A stretch of DNA of 64,000 bases from Candidatus Moduliflexus flocculans (GTDB lineage Bacteria > Moduliflexota > Moduliflexia > Moduliflexales > Moduliflexaceae), in the NCBI GenBank assembly GCA_000739515.1, contig DF820457.1, positions 834,118-898,117 on the forward strand, written 5' to 3'. The notes under the pieces are model-generated. The model was not told the origin of the DNA. It searched no databases and was given only the letters and a program-made list of their open reading frames with translations. The position numbers were made by a program, and so were the translations under genes. Position 1 is the stretch's first letter, and every line of letters starts with the position of its first letter. This document shows, in pieces, positions 43,701 to 51,235 of the stretch.

Positions 43701-44266
43701 TATTAGGGGGCGAGATTCGCGTCCAGAGTGTCGTTGGCGTCGGAAGCACGTTCACGCTCTACCTGCCAGAACGCTCTACCTATCAGGCCACAGCAGATGC
43801 TGTGAGGAACGGGTCGAATGCCAATATCTCAAACGGAGCAGACAAACAGAAAGAGAGACGTTCGCAACGCGAGAATGAGGCGGTGTTGCCTGGAAAAACC
43901 GTGCTTGTCGTGGATGATAAACCCCAAAATGTGTTTGCATTACGTCACATGTTGGAAGCGCAAAATATGAACGTATTGGCGGGCGATTCTGGAAAAGCGG
44001 CGTTAGAACTGCTCGATACGCATCCTGAGATCGATCTGGTGTTGATGGATATTATGATGCCGGAAATGGATGGATACGAAACGATGCGGCGCATTCGGAT
44101 GGAGAAACGATTTGACACGCTGCCGATTATTGCGCTAACGGCGAAAGCGATGGATGGCGACCGGCAAGCATGTCTCGATGCTGGCGCGAATGATTATCTT
44201 TCGAAGCCGGTGGAAGTGGATCGGTTGCTTTCATTATTGCGCCTCTGGCTGTATCAGCCAGAGTGA
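40778..44266 (+). CDS. Large hybrid sensor histidine kinase (HAMP-GAF-HisKA-HATPase-receiver)
   Basis: About 1162 residues. The start is ATG 40778 rather than 40772, because GGAGA lies 7 bases before it and only 1 base before the other. Transmembrane helices near 10-30 and 335-358 enclose a periplasmic domain of about 300 residues (double-Cache-like in size). HAMP repeats follow (PLRQLSEIAATLATGD, then QQLATGDIQVSL), a GAF domain (about 520-665), a long coiled coil, HisKA with phospho-His771 (FLANMSHELRTPLNSLL), HATPase (LSNALKFTAAG, DTGIGIPEE, GTGLGLSISRNF) and a C-terminal receiver (VLVVDDKPQN, VLMDIMMPEMDG, SKPVEVD). It is an integrating kinase with internal phosphotransfer. Confidence 0.92.
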   Translation: MKSIQSKILLSFCLAALMSLLVLGFVVSWKLDKSISAQSEQLAADMAAQKYEALQAPLRMFETLIREDVRQVVNDLRQDAQLRTALETRQFVVMKAKLQLTARARDMDFLLLLNTKGQLEASFPLELNDLEIEQYVRSWELGKRAQQFFTKSATNEVTIWEAFSRHAPFALDLLQVPEHNIAGQGGLSIAAAGIVSNDFGEPIGICLAGKFLDHDNKILEMLRAIGGYASVIYLNAFPIAQAGFERKDAHDSDFTGLRLSSSFLSEMYQTGAKQNLAVSLDGQRYLMACMPLRSLTAKNIGIFCSGLPESQISSLQQAIFDSSTQTKLNIQSWLVWIGLASLCLFTLLAVIVAARIARPLRQLSEIAATLATGDVLQEIHIVSQDEIGRLADAFRELIAYIKHLAMVSQQLATGDIQVSLAPKSEHDMLNHSFAATIQYVQEVATVAEQIANKDLQVEVIPKSNRDILNQSLARMVKTLQSMMTENAHALEIAEQQKHEAEQQRALVEYQNWLRTGQAELGEAMRGEQDVEGLSTQIITYVARYLDARAGLFFVMEGEYWLRFTGSYAYTPGKEDRKVLRIGEGLIGKVALEKKSMMVSDVPERYLRLGSGSGEAAPLQILVMPFLYGDTVKGVVELGLAQELTPRQQEFLSLIQEPIAIAIHSAQSRQKLQDLLGEMRRQAEELQAQRATLQRANQELESHARALQASQEELRQTNSELAAQKKALEQREQSLQIKNRELEDARKLIEEKARDLELVSRYKSEFLANMSHELRTPLNSLLILAKFLAENKEGNLTDVQLKSAQTVYASGYDLLILINDILDLSKIESGKMIVHIEMMRLSGLSQHIMQHFQFVAAEKGLTLQTILDDGLPEFIETDRRRVEQIVKNLLSNALKFTAAGGIQVRFRRPATDELLPDSGLDPSRSVAIAVTDTGIGIPEEKQRLIFEAFRQADETISREYGGTGLGLSISRNFAILLGGEIRVQSVVGVGSTFTLYLPERSTYQATADAVRNGSNANISNGADKQKERRSQRENEAVLPGKTVLVVDDKPQNVFALRHMLEAQNMNVLAGDSGKAALELLDTHPEIDLVLMDIMMPEMDGYETMRRIRMEKRFDTLPIIALTAKAMDGDRQACLDAGANDYLSKPVEVDRLLSLLRLWLYQPE

Positions 44267-44356
44267 TTCCTGATGTATCACCGTGTATGAAAAGGCCCAT
44301 ATTTCCTTGACCAGGGGCACAGCGCATGAAAATTCTATTTTCAGAGGGAAAGCAAA

Positions 44357-44746
44357 ATGTCTGAGTGTGAAAAGACCACGATATTGCTTGTTGATGATCG
44401 CCCGGAAAATTTGTTTGCATTAGGACGAATTTTCGAGGATTCGGGATACATCCTGTTGCAGGCCGGGTCGGGTTACGAGGCGTTGCGGATTGTGTTGCAG
44501 ACGCACATAGATTTGATCCTGCTGGATGTGCGGATGCCGGGGATGGACGGGTATCAAACATGCGAGCGCTTGAAAGCGAATGAGCGGACGCGCGATATTC
44601 CGGTCATCTTTATCAGCGCGCTGGATGATATTCGCGATAAAATCAACGGATTCAAGGCTGGCGGCGTAGATTATGTCACCAAACCCCCGCAAGCAGAAGA
44701 GGTGCTCGCTCGCGTTAATGCGCATTTAGCCATTCGACAATTGTAG
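44357..44746 (+). CDS. Receiver-domain half of a split receiver-kinase gene (ends in TAG)
   Basis: 129 residues: receiver domain with VDDRPENLFALGRI, Asp57 (LILLDVRMPGMDG), FISALDD and VTKPPQAEEVLARV. It ends with HLAIRQL followed by TAG at 44744-44746. In full-length hybrid kinases of this type the sequence continues directly into a Gln-rich coiled coil, and here the same frame does continue after the TAG (RELQEKNQELRLKN). Either a lone receiver is made, or TAG is a recent nonsense change, probably from CAG. AGAGGGAAAGCAAA precedes the ATG. Confidence 0.85.
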   Translation: MSECEKTTILLVDDRPENLFALGRIFEDSGYILLQAGSGYEALRIVLQTHIDLILLDVRMPGMDGYQTCERLKANERTRDIPVIFISALDDIRDKINGFKAGGVDYVTKPPQAEEVLARVNAHLAIRQL

Positions 44747-44773
44747 CGCGAACTACAAGAGAAAAATCAGGAA

Positions 44774-45820
44774 TTGCGCCTGAAAAACGACGAATTACAA
44801 CTCGCGTTGGAACGCGAGCGCGTCTTATTGGAACGCGAGCGAAAATTGACAGAAGATTTGCGCATGAGCCTCAGTCTCTCCCTGCCGCATGAGTTGCGAA
44901 CGCCGCTGAACGCGGTTCTTGGATTCTCCGAATTGCTGATGCAGTCGCCTGAAGCCTCAACCATAGAGCAGATCAGGCAGTATGGCAAAAATATTTATGA
45001 CGGAGGCCGCCGCCTCGAACGCATCGTGGAGAATTCATTATTCTACGCAAAATTACAGGTCATTATGTACACATCCGGGGAGAGCCGCTCGCGCTCTTTT
45101 GCGGAAAGTTTTGACGCGGGGGAGGTTATCCTTGACATCATTCAACAGCAAGCAGAATCGTTCAGGCGGCAAGGCGATTTGATCGCCGATTTGCTCCATG
45201 CTAATCTCCGCATCTCATCAGGGAATTTTACCAAAATTCTGCTTGAATTATTGAATAACGCCTTTAAATTTTCGAAACCCGGAACGCCTGTCCGCGTCGC
45301 GATGCGCCTCTCAAACGCCCACTGCGTCGTGCAGATTAATGATCACGGACGCGGCATGACCTCAGAGCAGATTGCTGAAATCGGCGCGTACATGCAATTC
45401 GACCGTCGTCGGCATGAGCAGCAAGGGATCGGGCTTGGCTTGATCGTGGCGTCGCTTCTAACGCAATTGGAAGGAGGGCGATTGTCAATTGAAAGCATTG
45501 TCGAACATGGGACAACGATTACGCTCGCCTTTCCTTGCGAAGAACAGCGGGAGCAAACAGCCAAAGGCTCGTTCACATATCAAGGGAAGGAATTCGAATT
45601 TCCCGGCCTTGTCCCGCCGCCAACAGAACGCTTAGAACAATTGCGCAAATCGGTCGTCATCGGCGATATTCTGAACGTGCAAAAACAGATTGAGGAGATT
45701 AAAAACCTGGATTCTCAATATGTTGCATTCGCCGAAAAATTGTATCCACTGGCAAGAGACCTGAATATCAGCGCGATTGAACAGATTCTCCAACACTATC
45801 TGGGTGAGAGAGAATATTAA
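44774..45820 (+). CDS. Histidine kinase half of the split receiver-kinase gene
   Basis: About 348 residues from the TTG at 44774, in the same frame as the receiver before it and separated from it only by the TAG and nine codons. Coiled coil (LALERERVLLERERKL), HisKA with SLPHELRTPLNAVLGFSELL, and HATPase (LLELLNNAFKFSKPG, INDHGRGM, GIGLGLIVASLL), then about 80 residues of C-terminal tail rich in helices. The kinase core looks intact. No ribosome-binding site or good start codon is visible, so independent translation is doubtful; read-through of the TAG would give a normal hybrid kinase. Confidence 0.75.
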   Translation: MRLKNDELQLALERERVLLERERKLTEDLRMSLSLSLPHELRTPLNAVLGFSELLMQSPEASTIEQIRQYGKNIYDGGRRLERIVENSLFYAKLQVIMYTSGESRSRSFAESFDAGEVILDIIQQQAESFRRQGDLIADLLHANLRISSGNFTKILLELLNNAFKFSKPGTPVRVAMRLSNAHCVVQINDHGRGMTSEQIAEIGAYMQFDRRRHEQQGIGLGLIVASLLTQLEGGRLSIESIVEHGTTITLAFPCEEQREQTAKGSFTYQGKEFEFPGLVPPPTERLEQLRKSVVIGDILNVQKQIEEIKNLDSQYVAFAEKLYPLARDLNISAIEQILQHYLGEREY

Positions 45821-45844
45821 ACGCATTTGGTCAGTTTCGTTATT

Positions 45845-46207
45845 CTAAACTGATTTCCAGGAGTCCGGCGTCAGCGGCGGCAAGCCCCAGGCAGCGCGGG
45901 CTTTGTCGCAACGGTCGTGCGGCTCGCCGTTTTCCCACGCCACCGGAAATTCGCGGCAGACCGAAGAACGCTGCTCATACACGCTGCACCAGATGCGCTC
46001 GCCGATGGTTCCTTGTAACGCGATACAACGCGGCGTCGGGGAATTCGTCCCTTTCATCACGCGCATAAAATCATTGAGTTTCTCAGTCAATTCGACCGGC
46101 ACGGTGCCGCCTTCAACATCATTGCCTTCCGCCCAATAAAACGACGCGCGGAAATAGGCGCAACATGCGCCACAGGTCAAACATGGATGGAGTGTTTCAT
46201 TTTGCAT
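45845..46207 (-). CDS. YkgJ-family cysteine cluster protein
   Basis: About 120 residues from the ATG at 46207. The motif [12 protein letters not shown] at residues 9-20 (C-X2-C-X2-CC) and later [15 protein letters not shown], with RCIAL and RCDKA, match the YkgJ/UPF0153 zinc- or iron-binding family. Function unknown. It converges with the split kinase gene; the 24-base gap has no clear terminator. Confidence 0.88.
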   Translation of the reverse strand: MQNETLHPCLTCGACCAYFRASFYWAEGNDVEGGTVPVELTEKLNDFMRVMKGTNSPTPRCIALQGTIGERIWCSVYEQRSSVCREFPVAWENGEPHDRCDKARAAWGLPPLTPDSWKSV

Positions 46208-46362
46208 AATTGTGGCGGTGTTGCGGTTCGTCCGCCTGCTGTCAAGCGAAAAATTCGGCGTATCGTATTTCCTTGACAAAAACTCTATTCCTGTCCAAGT
46301 ATTGCTCTGTATTCGTTTCGAGAGGCTGATTGATCGGTTCGATGAATGGGGGAAAAGGTTAC

Positions 46363-46848
46363 ATGAAACCGAATATTGATCCGAAAGTGGATTGCGTGTT
46401 CAAGGCAATGCTTGGCAGTGAAGAGCATAAACTGCTCTTAACGGATTTTCTGAATGCCGTGTTAGCGCATGATCCCGGCATCCGCCTGCAATCCATCGAA
46501 CTGCTGAATCCCTATAACGAACGCGAATTCGAAACCGATAAATTGAGCGTGGTGGACGTGAAAGCCCGCGATGAGGCTGGCCGCGTCTATCAAATCGAAA
46601 TTCAATTGGTTGCGCATCCGGGCTTGGCTGAACGGATGCTGCATACGTGGAGCGCCATTTATCATCGGCAAATCCAGAAAGGGCAGGATTTCACGGCGTT
46701 AAAACCAGTGATCGCGATCTGGCTGCTGAATGAGCCACTGTTCGAACTGCCTGGCGCGTGGCATCTGCCGTTTGTGCCATATAATCTCGAATATGGATTG
46801 GTCTTGAGCGGCGATTTTCGCATTCATCTCTTGCAGCTTTCTCTCTGA
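46363..46848 (+). CDS. Rpn/PD-(D/E)XK nuclease-family protein, N-terminal part (ends in TGA)
   Basis: About 161 residues from the ATG at 46363 (AAAAGG upstream). [54 protein letters not shown] (PD-(D/E)XK core, D then EIQ) and [17 protein letters not shown] are the hallmarks of Rpn family recombination-promoting nucleases and related transposase-like proteins. It ends at a TGA at 46846-46848, after LLQLSL. The same frame continues with PHREQTLDALDRWMYLFLEG, the normal continuation of the family, so the gene is broken or needs read-through. Confidence 0.85.
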   Translation: MKPNIDPKVDCVFKAMLGSEEHKLLLTDFLNAVLAHDPGIRLQSIELLNPYNEREFETDKLSVVDVKARDEAGRVYQIEIQLVAHPGLAERMLHTWSAIYHRQIQKGQDFTALKPVIAIWLLNEPLFELPGAWHLPFVPYNLEYGLVLSGDFRIHLLQLSL

Positions 46849-46887
46849 CCGCACCGTGAGCAGACGCTGGATGCACTGGATCGCTGG

Positions 46888-47376
46888 ATGTATCTGTTTC
46901 TTGAAGGAGAAGAGGTGGATGTGGATGAGCCGCCCATAATATTGCAAACCGACGAAATGAAGGAGGCGATTGGCGTGTTGCGGCATTTTTCAGAAAATGA
47001 ACACCAATATTGGTTATATCAGCAGCGGTTAGAGGCTGAGCATCTCTCCGCGACCTGGCAAAAGGCTATGGAACGCGCACAGGAAGATATCAAACAGGCG
47101 CAGCAAGTAGTCAAGCAGGCCGAACAAGAAAAGAAGCAGGCCGAACAAGAAAAGAAGCAGGCCGAACAAGAAAAGAAGCAGGCTGAGCAAGAAAAGAAGC
47201 AGGCTGAGCAAGCAAAGAAGCAGGCCGAGCAAGAGGCTAAATACAAAGATGAAGAGGCTCAGCGTGAGCGGCTGGAAAAGGAACAGGCTCAACAAGAGGC
47301 CGAACGCGAGCGACAGCAAAAAGAACGCTTATTGGCGTTGCTGAAACAGGCCGGAATAGACCCAATACTCTCTTAA
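46888..47376 (+). CDS. Rpn-family protein, C-terminal part with coiled-coil repeats
   Basis: About 162 residues from an ATG at 46888, in frame with the preceding half; only the TGA and 13 codons separate them. MYLFLEGEEVDVDEPPIILQ continues the Rpn domain; a long coiled coil of KQAEQEK repeats follows and the end is LLALLKQAGIDPILS, a typical Rpn-family C-terminus. No ribosome-binding site is apparent before this ATG, so it is best viewed as the 3' half of one gene from 46363 to 47376. Confidence 0.75.
   Translation: MYLFLEGEEVDVDEPPIILQTDEMKEAIGVLRHFSENEHQYWLYQQRLEAEHLSATWQKAMERAQEDIKQAQQVVKQAEQEKKQAEQEKKQAEQEKKQAEQEKKQAEQAKKQAEQEAKYKDEEAQRERLEKEQAQQEAERERQQKERLLALLKQAGIDPILS
47109..47238 (+). 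repeat. Coding 21-base tandem repeat
   Basis: About six tandem copies of CAGGCCGAACAAGAAAAGAAG and close variants encode KQAEQEK heptads of a coiled coil within the Rpn-family gene. Near-identity of the units suggests recent expansion and possible length variation. Confidence 0.85.
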
Positions 47377-47387
47377 GGAATGACGTT

Positions 47388-48365
47388 ATGTTTCATATCA
47401 TTGAAATCGCGCAGCTTGATTTTGACGATACGACATTCTCAATGTCCTATCCGCTGACCTCGGCGACTGTTGCCGCGTCTGTTGCGACTGTCGGCGTCAT
47501 CAACCCGATTCTCGTCAGCGGGTGCGCCTGCCAGGGGAAATATCAAATCGTCGCCGGATTCCGCCGCGCCAATATTGCGCGAGACATCGGCATTCCCGCG
47601 CTTCCAGCGCAGATTTATCAGGTTGATCCGGAAAATCCGCTCGCCGCGTTTTCGGTGGCGTTGTGCGAAAATGCCGCGCATCGCGTGTTCAACCATGTCG
47701 AAAAAGCGCTGATTCTCCATAAACTGTCGGAGATTTTTCATTGTCCTGCTGACGAATTGGTTCAGACGTTTCTGCCGCTGCTTGGGCTGGCGCCGAATGA
47801 AAAGGTGCTGGCGATTTATCGGCAGATTGCGGAGTTTGAAGACGAACACAAACCGTATCTCGCCGCGCATGACTTGCCGCTCAGCCTGTTAGAACTCCTG
47901 ACCGCGCTCGCGCCGGAAGACCGCCGCGCTGCGTTTAAGCTCGTGTCCGCGCTGAATATCAATCTGAACAAGCTCCGGGAACTTCTGACGTTTGCCGAGG
48001 AAATCGCGCTGCGCGACGGCTGCGCCATGCGAGACGTGCTGGCAAGCGCGGAAATTGGCGCAATCATCGCGCATGAAAAATTCTCCGCGCCGCAGAAAAT
48101 CGAGGCGATCCGCGATTGGCTGCGCAAACAGCGTTTTCCCCGCCTGACCGCGCTGGAACAGGAATACGCCGCCGTGCTAAAACGCCTGAAACCGCCGAAA
48201 GGCGTGCAATTGACGACCGATAAATCGTTCGAAGATGAAACGATGAGCGCGACCTTTCGCTTTTCTACGCCGGAACAGCTTGCCGTAACCGCCGAACATT
48301 TAGCGCAACTTGCAGGCCAGCCGGAATTGAATACCCTGCTTCGCCTGATTCAAGAGGGGAAATAG
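47388..48365 (+). CDS. ParB/Srx-like nuclease-domain protein
   Basis: 325 residues. The N-terminal ParB-like domain is recognisable by SMSYPLTSATVAASVATVGVINP, IVAGFRRANIARDIG and ALCENAAHRVFNHVEKALIL. The central helical domain resembles the KorB/Spo0J DNA-binding region; ELLTALAPEDRRAAF and LNLNKLRELL-like helices follow. It lies 11 bases after the Rpn gene and 61 bases before the radical SAM gene. It lacks a ParA partner, so chromosome partition is unlikely; it probably works with the radical SAM protein. AAGGAATGACGTT precedes the ATG. Confidence 0.82.
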   Translation: MFHIIEIAQLDFDDTTFSMSYPLTSATVAASVATVGVINPILVSGCACQGKYQIVAGFRRANIARDIGIPALPAQIYQVDPENPLAAFSVALCENAAHRVFNHVEKALILHKLSEIFHCPADELVQTFLPLLGLAPNEKVLAIYRQIAEFEDEHKPYLAAHDLPLSLLELLTALAPEDRRAAFKLVSALNINLNKLRELLTFAEEIALRDGCAMRDVLASAEIGAIIAHEKFSAPQKIEAIRDWLRKQRFPRLTALEQEYAAVLKRLKPPKGVQLTTDKSFEDETMSATFRFSTPEQLAVTAEHLAQLAGQPELNTLLRLIQEGK

Positions 48366-48381
48366 ACAGGATTGAACAAAA

Positions 48382-48415
48382 ACCTCACAGGTTTTAAAAA
48401 ACCTGTGAGGTTTTT
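48382..48415 (+). terminator. Intrinsic terminator made from a CCTCACAGG repeat
   Basis: AACCTCACAGGTTTT and AAAACCTGTGAGG form a stem followed by TTTTT. It lies between the ParB-like and radical SAM genes and only about 15 bases before the latter's start, so it may also limit its expression. Confidence 0.7.
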
Positions 48416-48426
48416 CCCTTCAAAAT

Positions 48427-49527
48427 ATGGAACACTACGCCCCGGACATTATTTACATAGACGAAGCCGCCGCGCCGTATCCGAAAACGGCGGAGATAGT
48501 AGCGCGTCTGCCGGGGCTGCCGGTGGCGCGCGTGAAAGATAAGGCCGAGGCGCTTGCCGCGTTGCAATCCAGCGCCAGTCGGATTGACGCGGGAAAGCAG
48601 GTCTTATTCCTGACCACGCAGCGAGGCCGTTTTTTCAAAAAATGTCCGGGCACGAAGGGCCAGATTTGCTGCAATTATTATGTCGTCAATTTCGCCACGA
48701 ATTGCCATCTCGACTGCTCCTACTGCATTTTGCAAGGCTATTACGAAAACAATCCGTTCATCACGTTTTTTGTCAACACCGACGACTTGCTTGCGGAATT
48801 GGATGCGGTGTTTTCCGAAGACCCGACGCGCCTGTTCAGAGTCGGCACGGGCGAATTCACCGATAGCCTCGCGATGGACGACATCACCGAGTTTTCAAAA
48901 ATCGTCGTGCCGTTTTTCGCGAACCGTTCGAACGCGACATTAGAATTAAAAACAAAATCGGATATGATCGCGAATTTACTGGCGCTCGACCATCGCGGGC
49001 GCGTGTCGGTGGCGTGGTCAGTGAACGCGCCACGCCGGATTGCCAGCGAAGAGCCGAAAACCGCTACGCTCGACGAGCGGCTGCGGGCGGCGGCGCGCTG
49101 TCAGGACGCAGGCTACCAGATCGGTTTTCACTTTGACCCGATTTTTTATTATCCCGGTTGGGAAACTGAATATCACGGCGTGATTGAGCAGATGTTCGCT
49201 GTGGTTCGCCCAGAAAACGTCAGTTGGATCAGCCTCGGCGGATTTCGGTATGCGCCGGAATTAAAGCCGATTATCCGCCGCCGCTTTCCCGACAGCCAGA
49301 TTCTTTGCGGCGAATTCGTCACGTGCGCCGATGGCAAAATGCGCTACCTGAAGCCGATTCGACTGGAAATCTACCGCTCGATGCTCGCCAAAATTCATCG
49401 GTACGGCAGGCATATCCCCGTTTATCTCTGCATGGACAGCCCGCAAGTCTGGCGTCAGGTGTATGGCTGGACGCCGAATTGTGACCGTGACCTTTCGCAT
49501 CTGTTTGACCCGCGTTTGACAATTTGA
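48427..49527 (+). CDS. Spore photoproduct lyase-like radical SAM protein
   Basis: 366 residues. The radical SAM cluster motif is CHLDCSYC (Cys93, Cys97, Cys100), preceded by the SPL-type NYYVVNFATN. Other features shared with spore photoproduct lyase are QGYYENNPFITFFVN, FRVGTGEFTDSLAMD, LELKTKSD and IGFHFDPIFYYPGWE. SPL repairs the thymine dimer found in UV-irradiated spores; members in non-sporulating bacteria are known but their substrate is unclear. No clear ribosome-binding site lies before the ATG because of the terminator hairpin just upstream. Likely partner of the ParB-like protein. Confidence 0.88.
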   Translation: MEHYAPDIIYIDEAAAPYPKTAEIVARLPGLPVARVKDKAEALAALQSSASRIDAGKQVLFLTTQRGRFFKKCPGTKGQICCNYYVVNFATNCHLDCSYCILQGYYENNPFITFFVNTDDLLAELDAVFSEDPTRLFRVGTGEFTDSLAMDDITEFSKIVVPFFANRSNATLELKTKSDMIANLLALDHRGRVSVAWSVNAPRRIASEEPKTATLDERLRAAARCQDAGYQIGFHFDPIFYYPGWETEYHGVIEQMFAVVRPENVSWISLGGFRYAPELKPIIRRRFPDSQILCGEFVTCADGKMRYLKPIRLEIYRSMLAKIHRYGRHIPVYLCMDSPQVWRQVYGWTPNCDRDLSHLFDPRLTI

Positions 49528-49559
49528 CCTGTCAGGTACGTTGGACGTGCCTGACAGGT
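49527..49559. repeat. Palindrome, CTGTCAGG family
   Basis: ACCTGTCAGGTACG and CGTGCCTGACAGGT form a hairpin immediately after the radical SAM stop codon and probably terminates that transcript. Confidence 0.7.
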
Positions 49560-49673
49560 GTACTCTGAATTTCTGCGCGTTTTTTTTATTGACTTTATAA
49601 AGCGGTTTAAAAATGTTGTTCTCTTGACGTTGCCAATAACCATACAACCACTTTTCGAACCTCGTAATTCTTT

Positions 49674-50843
49674 GTGAAGCCGATAGTTATTGACCAAAAT
49701 GCGATTCGCAGCGAAAATCGCAGGCGCATTCTGCACTTGCTCGTCCGAGAGCGTGAACTGACGATCCTTGAAATATCTCAAGCGTTAGAAATCAGCATTC
49801 CGACGGTGACGAAGAATATCAATCAGTTCATCGCGGAAGGCATTGCGGAAGAGGCGGGAACATCCGCTTCAACCGGTGGACGCCGCCCCGCCATCATCCG
49901 TTTTCTGCCGAATGCCTACTACTCGATTGGCGTGGAATTTTCGGCAGAGCGCGTCATTCGCATCGTTCTCGCCAACCTCGATTCTCACATTGAAGACAGC
50001 CTCAATCTCGTCTGCCCGGATTTCCAGGACATGCCGTCCATCATGGCGTCAATCTGCGAACAAATCAACGCGACGCTGAACGAGCGACATATTTCCCTGA
50101 AACACGTGCTTGGCATCGGCTTTGCGCTGCCCGGCACGGTCAATGAAGATCGAAAATTTCTCTATGCCGCGCCAAGCCTGGGGATCGGCCAAATCCTGTT
50201 TTCTGATTATGAAGCGTTGTTTCGCCTGCCGATTTTTGTCGAAAACGACGCAAACGCGGCAGTCATGGCGGAATTAGCTCTCGGCGATCTGCCTGCGATG
50301 AAAAATGTGGTTTTTCTTTCTATCTTGCCGCACAGCATCAGAGGCGGCATTGTCGTGGGCGGGCATCTGTATCATGGCTGTAACAAACGCGCCGGAAAAT
50401 TCAGCCATATCGCGATAGCGTTGGACGGTGCGCCTTGTTCTTGCGGGCGCAGCGGATGTTGGGAGTCGTTCGCGTCAATCAACGCGCTGCTTGGCATGTA
50501 TCGCGAGCGCACAGGGGCCTCTGCCTCGGTAGATGGCATCTTTGCCCGCATGAAGGCTGGCGAAGCGACGGCGCAGCAGACACTCGACCAATACGCGAAC
50601 TATGTCGCCATCGGCATTCGCAATATTCTGCTGATTCAAGACCCGCACTACGTGATTCTCGGCGGCGTGTTAAGCCGATTCGAGGAGGAGTTTCTGCCGT
50701 TGCTGCGTGAGAAAATTTTTAGCGGCCATGCGATTTTGCAGCAAGACGACGTGCAGATTATCTGCGCCTCGCTGAAAGAAGACGCCGCCATCCTCGGCGC
50801 GGCGTTGCTGCCGCTGGAAAAAATCTACACCGCGCATGAATAG
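49674..50843 (+). CDS. ROK-family transcriptional regulator (NagC/XylR type)
   Basis: 389 residues with a GTG start. Residues 8-65 form a winged-helix DNA-binding domain (NRRRILHLLVRERELTILEI, SIPTVTKNINQFIAEG). The rest is a ROK sugar-kinase-like domain: GIGFALPGTVNEDR, FVENDANAAVMAEL (DxN catalytic loop), and the zinc motif CSCGRSGCWES. It senses a sugar or sugar phosphate and represses transport or catabolic genes. No sugar genes are adjacent, so the target is unknown. Confidence 0.92.
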   Translation: MKPIVIDQNAIRSENRRRILHLLVRERELTILEISQALEISIPTVTKNINQFIAEGIAEEAGTSASTGGRRPAIIRFLPNAYYSIGVEFSAERVIRIVLANLDSHIEDSLNLVCPDFQDMPSIMASICEQINATLNERHISLKHVLGIGFALPGTVNEDRKFLYAAPSLGIGQILFSDYEALFRLPIFVENDANAAVMAELALGDLPAMKNVVFLSILPHSIRGGIVVGGHLYHGCNKRAGKFSHIAIALDGAPCSCGRSGCWESFASINALLGMYRERTGASASVDGIFARMKAGEATAQQTLDQYANYVAIGIRNILLIQDPHYVILGGVLSRFEEEFLPLLREKIFSGHAILQQDDVQIICASLKEDAAILGAALLPLEKIYTAHE

Positions 50844-50909
50844 GCCATCTGGCGAAGAGCCGCACGTTATACGCCGATGCGGTCGGCATGGCTCGCCATC
50901 CGGTAATGT

Positions 50910-51104
50910 TCACACGGCCATCACATAGCGTTCGATGTCATCAATTCGGCGAAGCAGTTCCTCGATGGGCTGCTTAATGCGAATCGCCTGTTTTAATTCT
51001 TCCAATTGATATTCGATATCGAGCTTCGCCTTCTCTTCGAAATAGGCATGGCGAAATGCTTCTGACTTCAGTTGTTGTTGAAAGTAGGTGTGAGCGATAT
51101 TCAT
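50910..51104 (-). CDS. Small antitoxin-like helical protein
   Basis: 64 residues: MNIAHTYFQQQLKSEAFRHA and a helical, charged remainder (IDDIERYVMAV). The opening resembles the N-terminal segment before the helix-turn-helix of HigA-type antitoxins (YLxxQLKxxxFRxxY), but no helix-turn-helix follows. AGGGGAGG lies just before the ATG, within the previous ORF, which it overlaps by 4 bases. Coupled expression with that ORF is likely. Confidence 0.55.
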   Translation of the reverse strand: MNIAHTYFQQQLKSEAFRHAYFEEKAKLDIEYQLEELKQAIRIKQPIEELLRRIDDIERYVMAV

Positions 51105-51232
51105 TGGTGACCTCCCCTGGCGCGGCGAATGGTTCGCGCTTTTTCGATCTCGCCTTTCGGCGTCAGGCTCTCCAAAAATTCGATCATCGGGACGCGCTCA
51201 TTGACCTGGGCAAACTCATACGTAAAATTCAT
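51101..51232 (-). CDS. 43-residue ORF, possible truncated RelE/HigB-like toxin
   Basis: ATG at 51232 opens MNFTYEFAQVNERVPMIEFL; the later ESLTPKGEIEKARTI resembles the FLxSLxPKxxxKI segment near the N-terminus of HigB/RelE toxins. It stops at TGA overlapping the next ATG (ATGA) and its 3' end carries the strong ribosome-binding site of that gene. Full toxins are about 100 residues, so this is either a fragment or just a small coupled ORF. Confidence 0.45.
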   Translation of the reverse strand: MNFTYEFAQVNERVPMIEFLESLTPKGEIEKARTIRRARGGHQ

Positions 51233-51235
51233 AGA

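Noticed and set aside
47109-47238. Tandem repeat that could be mistaken for a CRISPR-like array
   Set aside because: Units are contiguous without spacers and encode a heptad coiled coil in frame.
46363-47376. Use of TGA as a sense codon (alternative genetic code or selenocysteine)
   Set aside because: Many intact genes in the window end with TGA, and Rpn proteins are not selenoproteins, so a local mutation is more likely.
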